From Tubulanus polymorphus (Eukaryota; Nemertea; Palaeonemertea; Tubulaniformes; Tubulanidae): DNA of 64,000 nucleotides. Under the pieces are notes generated by a model, which had not been told where the DNA came from, ran no database searches, and was given only the letters and a program-made list of their open reading frames with translations. Made by a program: the position numbers and the translations under genes. The stretch's first letter is position 1. Each line of letters begins with the position of its first letter. Location of the stretch: the NCBI RefSeq assembly GCF_964204645.1, contig NC_134033.1:15874155-15938154 (forward strand), written 5' to 3'. Shown piece after piece: positions 20,201 to 32,370 of this stretch.

Positions 20201-22361
20201 ACGAACGCTTCTTCTCGAAGTACTGCCCGACGCTGACGATAGCCGGCAAATAAATCAATCCCAGTCCGAGACCTGAAGATAAAATCATGAATTTAGTAAC
20301 CAGTACCTGAGGTCCTCGATTAACAGGGTTCTTACAAATTAGGGAAACCTTAATTCCCTGATTTTCCTGACCCTTGACCATAAATTCCCCGATTGAATTA
20401 TAAGATTAGATGGAGGCTGTTGATTATCAAATTGATTTGATAATTAAGTCAAGTTCCTAAAGTCTTAGTTCCTTGTGCCACTCATCACCAGCAAGAACAA
20501 CATTGAAGAGACCAAAAATTCAAATTCCCTGATTAATTTAATTGTAAGATCCCTCACTGAGGGCTGTTTCTTATCAAGAGGTTCCTTGTGCCACTCATCA
20601 CTAGCAAGAACAACAAGATATCAAAAGCTCACAAATTCCCTGAATTTCAAGAAATGAGCAAGAATTCCCTGGGGCCGGTTCCATAGTCGAGACTTACAAC
20701 ATAAAGCAGTCTTAAATCTTAAGTCTGTGCGTAAGTTGTTAGATTGCCAATAGAACCAAGATGGTCTTACACTGGTCATTAGTCTAAGCCCTGTCTATGG
20801 AACCGGCCCCTGATTTTCCCGGCAGGGAGTAAATAAATGTGGAATACCCTTAATTTCCCAGATTTCAGACCCTGCCGAATCATAAAACGGATTACATGTA
20901 ATTTACATCAATCCGAACAAATCTGGAATAAGTGGGTCTGACGTCAAACCTTTGACAGTTTGAACCAACAAGATAAGATTTAAAAGTTCAAAGATTTCAA
21001 ATTTGAAGTTTTAGAACTAGGGTTGCCTGACATTTCAAGGTTGTTTGATTAAACGTACGATGATTATCAGATGAAGACAGGGGCTTACCTCCGAGAATTC
21101 CGAACGAGAAATACAGGAAATACAAGTTAGGAGCGAAAATACTGAGTATGAATCCGATCGACGTTACGATGGCGCCGATTATTGTCGTTACCCGGCAACC
21201 GTAAACGTTCGTGAACGTACTGGCGATTGGTCCTGAAATAAAATTGAAATCAAATATCATTACGGTAAATTTTAAAATGTGTAAACCTACTCATTATATC
21301 TGTGGACATTGAATTTGACTTTGTAAAACTATTACCAAGCTCCAAAACAATAGATTATTATTTCTCAAAAAAATTGGATAAAAAATCTAAAATTTTGTTC
21401 GAAACCTATCTGGTCTCAATTCTAAAGATCTGATTAGAGATTTGTCTGTTGTTTCTTTATCACCACAGCTCGATGGTCTAGTGGATGGACTGGACTGACA
21501 AGTCAGAGGCCCAGGCTCAAATCCCGGCAGGGGCTGGTATTTTTTTATCTTAGAATAGGGATTGGCCCTGTTATTTATTTGATTGGTAGATTTCGTTTTG
21601 ATTTTTTGTGATTTGGTCAAACCCACCACACCTGCCGGGAGCGAAACAAGGGGTTTGATTTTGAAAGTCGTCTGTGGAACTAGATCCAGTAACTGTGGAA
21701 CTTGGCCCTGAATTGTTGAACTGGAATCACGTACTGTGTAACTGAACAAAGAACTGTGGTACTGGATCTAGAACTGTGGAACTGGGTCCAAAGCTGTGGA
21801 ACAGGGTTCAGAACTGCGGGACTGGATCCAGAACTGCGGGACTGGATCTAGAACTGTGGAATGGAACTGAGTTCAGAACTGTGGAACTGAGTTCAGAACT
21901 GTGGAACTGGATCCAGAACTGTGGAACTGAGTTCAGAACCGCGGAACCGAACACCCCTCGGTCACTCACTACTCACCTGAAGCGAACGTAATTCCGATCA
22001 TCAATGAAGCGACCCACGACGTTTCACCTTTCCCTGTTCCGAAGTATCGTGTTAACTCGAGTATAATAATACCGAACGCGTACGCGATTCCGTCTGCTAT
22101 AACGTGTATCATAAACGAGCCGAACACGACGACCCAACCCCATCCGCCGTCGATATCGGGATCGTTCTCGCGAGCTATCAGCCAATCGGGTTTCGCGTCT
22201 TTCTTCTTCGCCGGTTCGTCGCGATCGCCCGCGGCGACCAGATCGCCGTTCGTTTTTGCGTCCCCATTCGGAATCGGTTCCGCAAGTTGCGGATCGGAAT
22301 CTTTCGGGGAGAATATGTCCAATTCGACCGGTTCCATTTCTGCGTTCGATTCTTTAGTCAT
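17227..22361 (-). CDS. SLC16 (monocarboxylate transporter) family protein, complete
   Basis: A 12-helix major-facilitator protein of the plasma membrane; SLC16 members carry monocarboxylates, aromatic amino acids or creatine, and the substrate here is unknown. Exons on the minus strand: 22361-21977, 21232-21089, 20272-19244, 18758-18633, 17471-17227. Every intron is phase 1 and the sum is 642 aa. Residues 71-80 (DGGWGWVVVF) are the SLC16 signature of helix 1, and YFEKKRSFATGLAVCGSG near residues 194-211 is the helix-5 signature. A long hydrophilic loop (about residues 245-400) separates the two six-helix halves. The 126-bp fourth exon supplies VDLIGLDRLTSSFGLLLLFQ and FIGPPIAG, joining to WLYDGTGSYD. 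N- and C-termini are acidic and cytosolic. The start is the first Met of the open exon. Confidence 0.92.
17694..17862. mobile_element. palindromic MITE, GGGGCCAGTTGCATAG ends
   Basis: Begins GGGGCCAGTTGCATAGTC and ends with the inverted form GACTATGCAACTGGCCCC. The interior is a further near-palindrome of (T)TAAGACCAG / CTGGTCTTAA. It lies in the intron between SLC16 exons 4 and 5; a related copy is at 20671-20810. Confidence 0.8.
18800..19145. repeat. three ~105-bp tandem repeats, SLC16 intron
   Basis: Three units each contain CGTGTTCA(G/A)(A/G)ACTT, ATTTTCAATTGAAAAT, ACTACAAACACCAGACATT and TTTCAAAAACT. The ATTTTCAATTGAAAAT core is itself palindromic. It lies between SLC16 exons 3 and 4. 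Confidence 0.75.
20330..20875. mobile_element. MITE-like CAGGG element with a second MITE nested in it
   Basis: Starts around CAGGGTTCTTACAAATTAGG and ends near CCCAGATTTCAGACCCTG. The interior repeats CCTTGTGCCACTCATCAC twice, as the inverse of the 2238-2575 element. Bases 20671-20810 are a separate palindromic element inserted after AATTCCCT; removing it rejoins the CCCTGATTTTCC motif typical of this family. Confidence 0.65.
20671..20810. mobile_element. palindromic MITE, GGGGCCGGTTCCATAG ends (nested)
   Basis: Ends GGGGCCGGTTCCATAG and CTATGGAACCGGCCCC are exact inverted repeats of 16 bp. The interior carries the TTAGATTG(C/G)C(A/T)ATAGAACCAA sequence that is tandemly amplified at 25860-26235 and 60580-60880. 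Confidence 0.85.
21468..21660 (+). mobile_element. tRNA-derived SINE, SLC16 intron
   Basis: The head resembles a tRNA: an A-box-like TGGTCTAGTGGA at 21474-21485 and a B-box-like GGCTCAAATCC at 21514-21524, the usual internal RNA polymerase III promoter. It is followed by a non-tRNA body (TTAGAATAGGGATTGGCCC). The acceptor stem does not close, so it is not a working tRNA gene. A relative starts at 63880. Confidence 0.65.
21670..21955. repeat. GAACTGTGGAACTGGATCCA minisatellite, SLC16 intron
   Basis: About 13 imperfect copies of a ~20-bp unit directly after the SINE, ending close to the donor of SLC16 exon 1. Same motif as 490-672. Confidence 0.8.
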
Positions 22362-22478
22362 TTCGTAAGTTTTTTTTAAAACTGTTGTTCTATATATTAA
22401 AAGGCACGGTCATCACTGACGTCTGAAATTATAATGAGAACATCAGATAATTTTCAAAGCAATTAAAATAATTCTTAA

Positions 22479-22740
22479 CCCTTTCAGTGTCGACTAATTA
22501 ATACCCTATAGTGCTGCAGATAATTTGAAAATTTTTAAAAATTCCACCCTAGTGTGTTGAATAACGGGAATACCACTGTAGTGCGTCTACACTGCGGTGC
22601 GGTGTATCGTTAGTTACTAGTATTTCACTGTTTGACAGGTGCTGCCATCTTCCGATAGATAACAAAAAATCAACACCGCACCGCAACAAAACCCATCATC
22701 GATTTATACACCGCACTGCGGTGTAGACGTACTGAAAGGG
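22479..22740. mobile_element. piggyBac-like MITE, TTAA-CCCTTTCAGTG ends
   Basis: Left end TTAA then CCCTTTCAGTG; right end (T)ACTGAAAGGG. The interior includes CACTGCGGTG(C/T)GGTGTA near both ends. CCC-starting inverted ends next to TTAA are the hallmark of piggyBac-type elements (family knowledge). The right flank reads TCAA, so that target copy is imperfect. Another copy lies at 58876-59146. Lies just upstream of the SLC16 start. Confidence 0.7.
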
Positions 22741-25700
22741 TCAAAGTCCGAAATGCTTCCATTAGCTAACGGTTTATTTGACTTTTCTGTTCGATTTTGC
22801 GCGAGATCTATAGCAACCTCAAATGTCACCCGACTTTTACCTGATTTGCAGGTAAGTGGCGCCACCTGTATAACCGCGCACGATTTTTCATTCAGAGCTA
22901 ATGATATATAAAGCAAGACATCGTTTTTCCTCCCGCTAAATCTGCGGTAGTAAGTACAGTCAAAATCTTAATCCGGACTTCAGTCTAATCCCAATGATAT
23001 TTACAGTCCATTTGTTCATTAATAAACAAGAAAATGACTTTTAATCCGAATTTCTCGTAAACCGGAATTTAGTTGGAAACAAATAATCCGAATTAAGCGC
23101 ATTCTATACCATAAATAGAATACTATGAACCAGTAAAGCGCGATGGTATCGGATCAGTGGCAGTCGTAGCTAACGCCTGGGAAAGACTAACAACTCCGCG
23201 AAAAATGTATCAGCATAAAAAAATAATTTATCACTAAAGCGTTTCATCCACTCGTCGTCAGTTACAGAATAGAAACCTGTTATTTTTTATGAATGAACGA
23301 GGGATAATGCGACGTCCGGACACGCTCGTTGTCAAGCAACTACCCGTCCGTCGTCGACGCCACCGCGATCTGATTGTCATTCATTATTAATCATTCATAT
23401 TCTGATCATAGTCGGCTTATACTGGGGAAAAAAACAGGCTTTACAGACTGAGAGATCCTGGGGACATTTATTACATGATTACATCCATACATATATCTAC
23501 AGTCGGGTTTGTAGCTGCCAGCACACTTTAACGCTTTTTAAAATAGAAATTCGACACTATTTCCCAAGAATCCAAAAACCAGGAGCCAGCTCCGGATTCC
23601 TGACTGAAGAAATTGTCTTAAATCTTAAGGCTGTGCCCTAAGTTGTCAGTCTTATAAGTCTTGTCAAGCCTTGTCTAAGGAACCGGGCCCTAGGGTCCTA
23701 ACAAATCGGTCATTCATGGATATAAGTTTCCAGGGGTTTTAAAGGAGAAAATTTTGAAATTTCTAGGAAGCGTCTGCATCACTTTCATATCCCAATTACA
23801 GTCGACTCCTCCTAAATCGGTAATTCTCATCTCAATAAACTCTATTCATTCTGTGGTTTTGTAAGCAAAATTTCAACTAACTCTCAATGATTTTTACACT
23901 ACCTTAACTCAGCTTCTAAATTGGTACCTGCCTAAATGGGCAAAAAATATCCTGTTCGAAACTGTACCGATTTAGGTGTAGTCTGATAAAAATGTCTCAT
24001 AGCTTATTTCTCAAAATTGAACTCGAGTTTAAAAGGAATTTCAGGAATCTGAAAAATTGGGACTTGTTTGCCAATTAACAGTTGTCTAAACTAGCTCATC
24101 TCATAAGATATAAATATTCACAGAATGAAACCGTAAACAGTTACGAAATTGCAGGGTCCATGTTTGTAATAGGCAACTTTTCCAAACCAAGAATAAAAGC
24201 TGATCTCAATCTGGAAAGACGTCGTATTGGTTTTTGGATTTAATTCCCGACTAGTTCCCCGAATAGCGTTGTTATAAACCCCTATATAGCGACTCGCAAA
24301 GCCACGTCTAAAAAACAAGTTACATAGAAGTTGAATCGAAATAGTTCCAATACGCGACTCTTGACACGGATTAGAAATCTTTGACATCGTTTCGGCTTTT
24401 CGATATCGTAAAAAACACTCGAGAAATTCCTGGAAACGATCGTGATTTCGATTCGTTTCTAACTCTACACGCCTAAACGCGCTTTAAATGGATAATTTTT
24501 TCGACGGCTGTTTTGCAACATTTGCAGATGACACTGCCAGCCTTCAGACATCGACACACAGCGAATACAATACAATACCGATTACTCATCAAATACAATA
24601 CCCTGAACAATAACGATAAACAATGATAAACCCTAGTAATTTAATCAATCTTATCACGCGACCTCTCTCCGAATAATAGTATTATGCGCTCATATGTATA
24701 ATATACTAAAGGTTGAAGATTGACAGATGGATAGAACGCGATTGAATTCGTGTTTGAATTTTGCTCATAAACAATGCCATTCAATTCACCACGGTGTCCA
24801 AAGAATAACGCGAAAACGACGGCATTTCAAAGTTTCCAGCTGCGACATTTTTAACGAGATTTATCCAAATGTCGTCGTTACGGAACAAGTGATGAACGAT
24901 AAATTCCGTCTCCGTCCAAATAATTATTGTTATCTCATTAAAAATAAACATTAAATCAAGACTCGTCCTTCGGAAGATGCGATTTAGATCGATCTAAAAT
25001 TTGAAATCGTCAGAAAAATAATATCATCTTCGTCGGATCAGTTGAAATCCATCATTTGTCATGATTTGAAAATAGGAATTTTAAAAACATCTAATCTTCT
25101 AGCGTCTAATTTTCAAAATAGACATTCTTTCAAAAGTTTAACATCTCTTCATTTCATTTCACTAAACAGCGCTTCCACAAAACAATTCATAAAAAACAAA
25201 CACCACATGATGATTCCCTCATGACTGATGATCTAATTCCGGATACGTTTTTTTTAGACCGATTCTGAATTGTTCGAAAAACAAAAAAATTCCACCAAAC
25301 AAACCTAACAGACATAACTATCAACGATAGGGGCCTGCTACACACCGGATGACATCTAAAAACAAAACCACAGTCTAATAAATGCTCCTTTGTGACATTT
25401 CAATTATTACTCATCTTTTTTTAAAAACAATGGATGAATCATTTTTTATAAGAACTTTACCTCTCTCGATAAAACGGTTTAATCCTAATCGCGATGATTT
25501 AGCCGGCGTCAGTTGCCGGCGTCGAGGTCGTGGCTGGTGGTTGGTATCGACGACTAACGTACGTGAATCACATGTCTCCTGATGACTTCATATGAATACA
25601 ATGAGCTCTCATTTATACTGGAAATCGCTACGCACTGTCGTGACCTAATCACAGAACTTTGATCCTGCAAACAAACGTAGCGCGCTGTGTGTCATCGGTC

Positions 25701-25859
25701 TGATAATGTATTATATTCAGATCACTCTCGGCAGAGAGCATTCGCACACTGCCAACTCGGTCCCCGGGATTCAAAATGGTCCTTAATCATAAGACTTGTC
25801 TTAAATTATTAAATTGATTAGCCTGGACATATAGACCCGAAATAACATATAGATCATTG

Positions 25860-26235
25860 GTAATAAGGAATAGAACTAAAATGAGCTTAAGACTGGTCTT
25901 AAGTTGTTTGATTGGTTATAGAACCTCCAGAATGAACTTAGACTGGTCTTAAGTTGCTAGATTGGTTATAGAACCAAAACGAGCTTAGACTGGTCTTAGG
26001 TTGTTAGATTGGCTATAGAACTAGAATGAACTTAAGACTGGTCTTAAGTTGTTAGATTGGTTATAGAACTAAAATGAGTTGAGACTGGTCTTAAGTTGTT
26101 AGATTGGCTATAGAACTAGAATGAACTTAGACTGGTCTTAAGTTGTTAGATTGGCTTTAGAACTAGAATGAACTTAGACTGGTCTTTAGTTGTTAGATTG
26201 GTTATAGAACCAAAATGAGCTTAGACCGGTCCAGA
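25860..26235. repeat. ~47-bp satellite (ACTGGTCTTAAGTTGTTAGA)
   Basis: Roughly eight tandem copies of a 47-bp unit containing ACTGGTCTTAAGTTGTTAGA and TTGG(T/C)TATAGAAC(C/T)AAAATGAG. The unit is an internal piece of the GGGGCC-ended MITEs. Confidence 0.85.
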
Positions 26236-27423
26236 GAAAGTTCATTTTGATTCTAAAGCCACGCAATCTATCAACTTACAACCGGTCGTCTTTAAGATCT
26301 AAACAAAGACCATATTTTTGGACAGGTACACTAACGACTATGTTTAGTTAGCTAACAAAACTTCGACGCAAAATTGAATTGCACCAATACTAACTAATGC
26401 CAAGGTGGTAATGATCAGAAACAGGTTCTGTGTCTATTTTTGGGGTGAGCCCTATAAGGCAGCGTGCATACTAACAAAAGGGGTACGGTAATTTAAAAGT
26501 AGAAATGATATTTAGTATGAAATGGTCGATGACCTTGAGTTTATAGAAGACTTATATAGGCCTATGCACTTGAATGACTTCGTGAACTCAAGTTATTTAC
26601 GGCATGTTTTTGTTTGGCCCATTTCTTTACCGGGTGCGTACATTTATAAATACGAATTCTCACTAACGAGGTTATATTCCATTGTGATACTTATTGTAGC
26701 ACGTAGGCAGCGGACCATCTTTACTAGTCCTATACCTCGTAAATTTAGTGTGGACTAGTTGCGTGGACAACTTGTCCCTGCTGTTCTCCTTACCTAGGCT
26801 ACTTCATTTTATGAAAAACTGATTTTACCTATTCAACATTGAATTAAGGATTTACTATTCCTGTTTGATATCAGAGTAAAAATATGAATATTCCCTTTGT
26901 GACGTCAGCCTACAGGCCAACAAATAGAACATATACAGGCCAGGATTCATAGGGGGTTTCAGGGGCCCCGTGACCCCCCCTGCTCAGCTACCAAAACATT
27001 TTTCTATCGTTTTCTTGAAGGAATGTACTCAAGATAAAGCAGGCGGACAGTAGCAGATAATCGGTACCATATCATCTTATGTTAACATTAACATTCTTTA
27101 TGAACCCCCCCTAGAAAAAATCCTAGATCCGCACCTGGGTAGACTAAAAAGATCCGAAATCATTTTATCGGGGTTTTAAGCATCGCATTAGGCTAGAAAG
27201 AGTTAAAAGGCGGCACTAGTATACTACAAAAAAAATTTGACTTTTAGACCGGACCTGCCAGCAAAGAAGAAAGGAAAGAAAGAAAACGAGTGGTTGGCTC
27301 TTTTGGAAGTTTACTATACAGGCAGGCGATGTGGCATCGTTTTAACTGAGGTGAATGATGTTAGTTCAAAACCTGTGAATTTACAACTCAGAACAGCGTA
27401 AAAATGACAAAAACAACTTACAT

Positions 27424-27448
27424 CAGCAGCAGCAGCAGCAGCAGCAGC
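27424..27448. repeat. CAG trinucleotide run
   Basis: Eight CAG units in a row in intergenic DNA; no surrounding open exon supports a polyglutamine tract. Confidence 0.85.
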
Positions 27449-29183
27449 AAGCAACAGTAGCACTCATCAATCAGCTGATTATTACCGAGTCAAAATAAAT
27501 AAAAACAAACGCACGCAGCCGAAACGACGTCAAGCAATATACCGTTAGTTGAATTGTATTTACTATTCACATGCCATAGTCGACTATTCACTTGCCACGG
27601 TAACTTTATACACGCGGTAAATAGTTTTATTGAATTGCATTTATTCTTCGCATGCCGTAGATAACTCCTCACCTGCCATACTTGTTCAATTAAACTTTAT
27701 TGAGCAACGATAGCACGCGGCGATCTGGGCACCAACCGCGGTGCAGAATTTATCATATCCATATCATTTGTCAGTCTCCGTCTCATAGCTAGCAGACGGC
27801 AGCGGCAGGTCTTCCCATTGGCTATTTCTCATCGAACACGACTCGCAGCGGATGTAAGAGCAGGTGCTTTTTAAATCCATTATCTAAGTAATTTCCCCCG
27901 AGTGCCGGGAGGCTGATAGATCCAGCCGCACTTTTAGGGAGCAGTGTGACGTATACTGAGCGGAACGTGCGCAGGCCAGACCTTGATGACGGGAAATTAT
28001 AGGAAATCAACCCGGGATAGCGTCTCTTTAAAAAATTGCGAGAAATCTGTATCAGTGCCACGATATAAACTACATCAAGCTTCCATGCTACGTCGCAGTT
28101 ATAAGTGTTTTGCTAGAAGGTGTGAATAGCAGCCTAACTCAAGGTTTAACTTCTCAGTCTTCCCGCACGTATTCATGCTCATTTATGAACCCAATCCATC
28201 AACTAGCGTTAATACGATTAGTTTATTTTCATATACAGTCAAATCTTAGTTAACCCGGTCCTGGACAAGAAATCATGAAGCCACCAAGTCAATGTTAAAT
28301 CTGGTTATAGATTTATATTTAGAATTATTCCACAAAAAGCATTTAAACAAAATACGTCATTTATTACGATGGTTTACTTATATTCACAAAGGGCGGATTC
28401 AAGATTTTATTTTTGATTCGTAGATTTGAAAATTAAGCGATTGATTCAAGCCGCCTGACAATTCTTCCAATTTTTTTCAATTCTTCCACAATTTACAAAA
28501 CAATCCATACAAAAAAAATATAAAACATGATTTAATTTCAAGATCGTTTCAAAGATTTATGATATATTTTACATTTCCCGGTAACCGCGAGCACTAATGG
28601 CGAAAAGGCGCCGAGTCCGAGTTGTTAAGATAATTGGAAATGCCACGATATGTGAAATAGAGTCACGAATGTTTCATCTGAGCTAACATCAATTATTCGA
28701 CGTTTTGAATATATCCTAATATTCGACTTCAGGAACTTTTGAGGTTAATGCACCATCCAACAGTGTTAGTCTTGGGAAACCAAGATCTGGGACGTCGTAA
28801 AGCAAAACAAACCAAAAACAAAACTAGTATTCCCGAAGATGGCTTAGATATTAGACTAAAATGATAACTTTTTCATCTCTGCTGAGTTTAAAAGATGACC
28901 CGACCGGCCACTATCTACCCTTAAAAAAACAACATGATCAAGCTAATTACAGACCCGGCAGCTTTAGAAATGAGCTGATTATAAATGTCATTGCGGTTTA
29001 CACACGATGACCCAACCGCTGCGGAGAAACAAGGTTTCATTTCATCTTAGCCTTAGTATACAGTCGAAACCTGCAATAAACATAAGACCAAGGAAACATT
29101 TCAGGACTCTTTTCATTCTGAGTGTACAGGGATTTTCTATATCGTGATCTAAATCGATCGTGGTATTGTTTTTACTGTTTGAT

Positions 29184-32100
29184 TCAGCCAGCATATATTG
29201 TAGAAAGGTCTGCGGAAGTAGATACCACCTCAGCCGTCGCTGGTCGCGGCGGGGCTGGATTAGCGCTACCCCTTGCCGTGTGCGGGTTCGACGAACCGGA
29301 GCCCGTGGGTCCGACTGATACGAGCGGACCCGGGTAGCCGCTAGGCGGCGCCGTTTGTGGCTGTATGGAGCTGTCGGGTCGGTTGAATTTCACTTTCTGG
29401 TTCGCCGTTTCTACGTACAACACCGCGTATATCTTCGGCAAGAAGAGAAACACTAATGTGACCGTTCCGTTGAATATCAGAGCCAGAGATAAGAGTATTA
29501 TCTGATAATAAGCCTTAGTAGTGGTGAAATAAGTAGATATGAACGCCAGCCAGATTACTAGCGTCGTATACACGCAAAGAGCTATGAATCGCGACTCGTT
29601 GAAATTGTCGGGTACCTTTCGAGTTTTGAACGCGTAGAACGAACACATCGTGACCAGTATCAAGTTGTATAACAGAAACGCGCAGAGACCTTCAAACGGG
29701 ATCGCGCACGACATCTCGACGTAGTTTATTACCGATACGGGCATGCGCAGTATCACATCCGGTGGCGTAATGGCCGTACTGATTACGCTGATGATAATCT
29801 GAAAAAATGGAAAAAGGAAATTGTCAAAATTTTGCTTATGAAATCGACGATATCAAAATCAGATTCAAGAAATGCCTATTCACAATTCCTCCTATGACAT
29901 CATCAGAGACTGCAGTCTGCTATAGCATAATATTCATATTCGAAACTGACCATCAGTGAAGTCATATAATATGCTAATAGAGACATTTTTGTTCAAATGG
30001 TTTAAAATTGTCGCTTTTCAAGACATAATCTTATGTAAAGAGTTTTGACAATGTGTTTACGTCAAGCGCTTCTCGGGAACAAATAGAGCTTTAGTAGTAA
30101 TTTACGATTGGTCTTGCGGCAAATTATCTTGGTGTGATATCATGGAGGGGGTATTCATCGTGATGGGGGTATTCATTGGGCGACACGAAGATGCTAGAAG
30201 TGAAAAAAAGGAACGATCTTTGATTTGAAGTTTTGAGTATTACCTGAATAGTAATAATGAAACTGGCGATGAAAACCTGAAATTTCTGCCCGACTAAAGG
30301 TGGCGCTTTCATCGCCTTTTTACTGTACTCGAATATGATATAAATGCGGCTGGTTTTCGTCAGCAGCGGCGCGTAGACCCAGGTAAACCCGAGACTAAAC
30401 CCGAAATAAGCGGCTCTACACGATATAACTGTCGGTTTTACGACCAATAGAAATACAGTTACGTATCCGATGAAAACCCCGATCAACATCAAATGGCTGA
30501 GTTCCCGACTCGAAGCCATGATCAGTTTCTCTTTGCGTTTCAGTATGTACACGATCGTGGTTACCAGGGTCAGAATGATTCCTACAACCGCCGACATTGC
30601 CAACGTGTAGAAAGCTGCATCGTCGGTTTCCATGAAATATGGCTCGATCGGTTGGCATTCTAGGAAACTGGTTTGATTGGGCCAATGCAATTTCGCGCAC
30701 GGTTCGCATGTACTTTCGTTGACTACGATTTCGTTAACGGCGCATGCGCGACACTCCCAACAACAGGACAGTTCGCGGGGCAGGTAGAAATGGCCCGGTT
30801 CGCACGGCTTCGAACAAACAGATTCCGGAATAAGGACGTCGTTTTCATCACCGCCAGGGGGAGTTATTGGTCGGAATGGCTTCCATTTGACCTCGGAACC
30901 GTTCCAGTACATGGTATTCTCACGCGCGTACCACAGCGCTACTTTCTGTTTATGATATAGTGCACCGGCGCGTAGTGATTCGCCGCGGACGAACTGTTCG
31001 ATCGCGTATGTACCCATTAAATCGGATTCTTCGTTGAATAATATGTCACCGGTCAAACCACGAAATGTCGTATTCTTTAGATATTCCAACAAACTAGGAC
31101 CGTCGATACACGCTACTAACGCCGCCCTATCGGTGGTATTCGCGCAGCGGTCCCGGATTAACGAATCTAACGCGCGGGCGAATGTTTCCACCGAGTCGAT
31201 AACAGGTGCTATTGACGTCATCGGTCGCACGTGACCCGGCAGTAGTGGTCCCGTCTCGTTACACGGGGGTCGCTCTCCGCCGCCCACTATCCACGAGCAC
31301 CCGAACTGCATCTCCCAGAATTCTCGGAACCACGGGTTCGACATCCTGTTCGTCGGATTTAACGTCAGAAAATAACGATTGAAATCCGGTACGTTTACGG
31401 ATATGGGTAAGACGTGTAAAGCGCCGTGGATGGCTTCTTCTAGGCCGGACATCTGATTTACCCGAGCTGACCACGCGTCGCTGCCAATCCATATAAAATG
31501 CCCCGTAACGTTTTTCCTCAACACGGCCGCGAACAGACCTTTGGCGTTCGTCGGTCCAGCGAACACGATCACAGCTCGCGCCGCTTTCACCTCCAGTAAC
31601 CTATCGACGATCGTATCGTATTGTTTAACGGTCGTATCTTCGTAAACCCGCGCCGAATAAGCGATACAGCTGCCCCTTAAGTCGGTCAGGTCTGATAGAG
31701 ATTTAAACGCATTTTCGCCGTACGTTCCGGCCGTGTAGACCACCGATACGTAGGTCCAATTAAACCGCGTTAATATATCCATCATGGCGCGTACCTGGAA
31801 TTTATCGGGAGGAACTAATCGAAGAAAATACGGATATTCATCTTTACGGCTCAGTTCGTCCGCCGTGCTCGAATAGCTAATTTGAGGCACGTGAAATTGG
31901 CCGAGAAGTTTCGCTACCAGGGAACTGCTGCTACTCTTCATAGCGCCTACGACTCCTTTGACCGGGAAGTAATGTCGCGTTCCGTCCGACTGACCGGTAG
32001 TAGTTGCATTAGCGCCATCTCGCGGTACGAAATGTAACGCCTGACCCATAGCGGTCATATCTTTGATACAACTATCCAAAATGATGAATCCCAGCGTTAC

Positions 32101-32370
32101 GTTGGGCAGAATATCAGTTCTGTTATTCATTAGCTCTACGGCGTAAACCATCGCTTCAATGTACTGCATGATAGCTGTGTTTCTCAACGCATCCCCGCAC
32201 GGTTTACTAGAACTGTAGCCTTGGATCGGGAATATTCCGCCCAAGTTTATATCGCCCAGTCTAGCGTACTGTTTATCCGGTAGTCCCGGCACCCGTATCG
32301 ACCAGACCACACCGAGCATCGCCATAGATACGAACGCAACAATCGACCGTAGTGACGTCATAGCGGGCAA
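29184..32370 (-). CDS. class C GPCR, metabotropic-glutamate-receptor-like, complete, ligand site altered
   Basis: Two exons, 32370-30244 and 29798-29184, phase 0, 913 aa. Signal peptide residues 1-24; Venus-flytrap ligand domain about 38-510; nine-cysteine domain 519-572 (the mGluR number); seven helices from about 587, with the exon junction at residue 709 inside the 7TM region. FKTRKVPDNFNESRF and VIWLAF are typical of mGluRs. Aligned from memory to mGluR1, residues that grip the alpha-amino-acid part are kept (S147, S167, T169, D189, Y217, D298). Both basic residues that hold the glutamate side-chain carboxylate are lost: R78 is L98 (FIILDSC) and K409 is A420 (VACIDG). That pattern recalls arthropod mGluR group X receptors such as mangetout. 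Ligand unknown. The Met at 32361 is an alternative start. Confidence 0.9.

Larger units (their letters stand above)
22745..29183. other. gene-poor intergenic region
   Basis: No conserved exon recognised on either strand. It holds a GGTCTTAAATCTTAAGG palindromic relic near 23585-23700, the 47-bp satellite at 25860-26235, a CAG run at 27424-27448, and single-copy AT-rich DNA. Confidence 0.55.

Noticed and set aside
21468-21537. Possible tRNA gene
   Set aside because: A- and B-box-like motifs are present but the acceptor stem does not pair and a SINE-like body follows; a relative with the same head occurs at 63880.
27424-27448. CAG run as a possible polyglutamine-coding exon
   Set aside because: No open frame of useful length and no splice sites around it.
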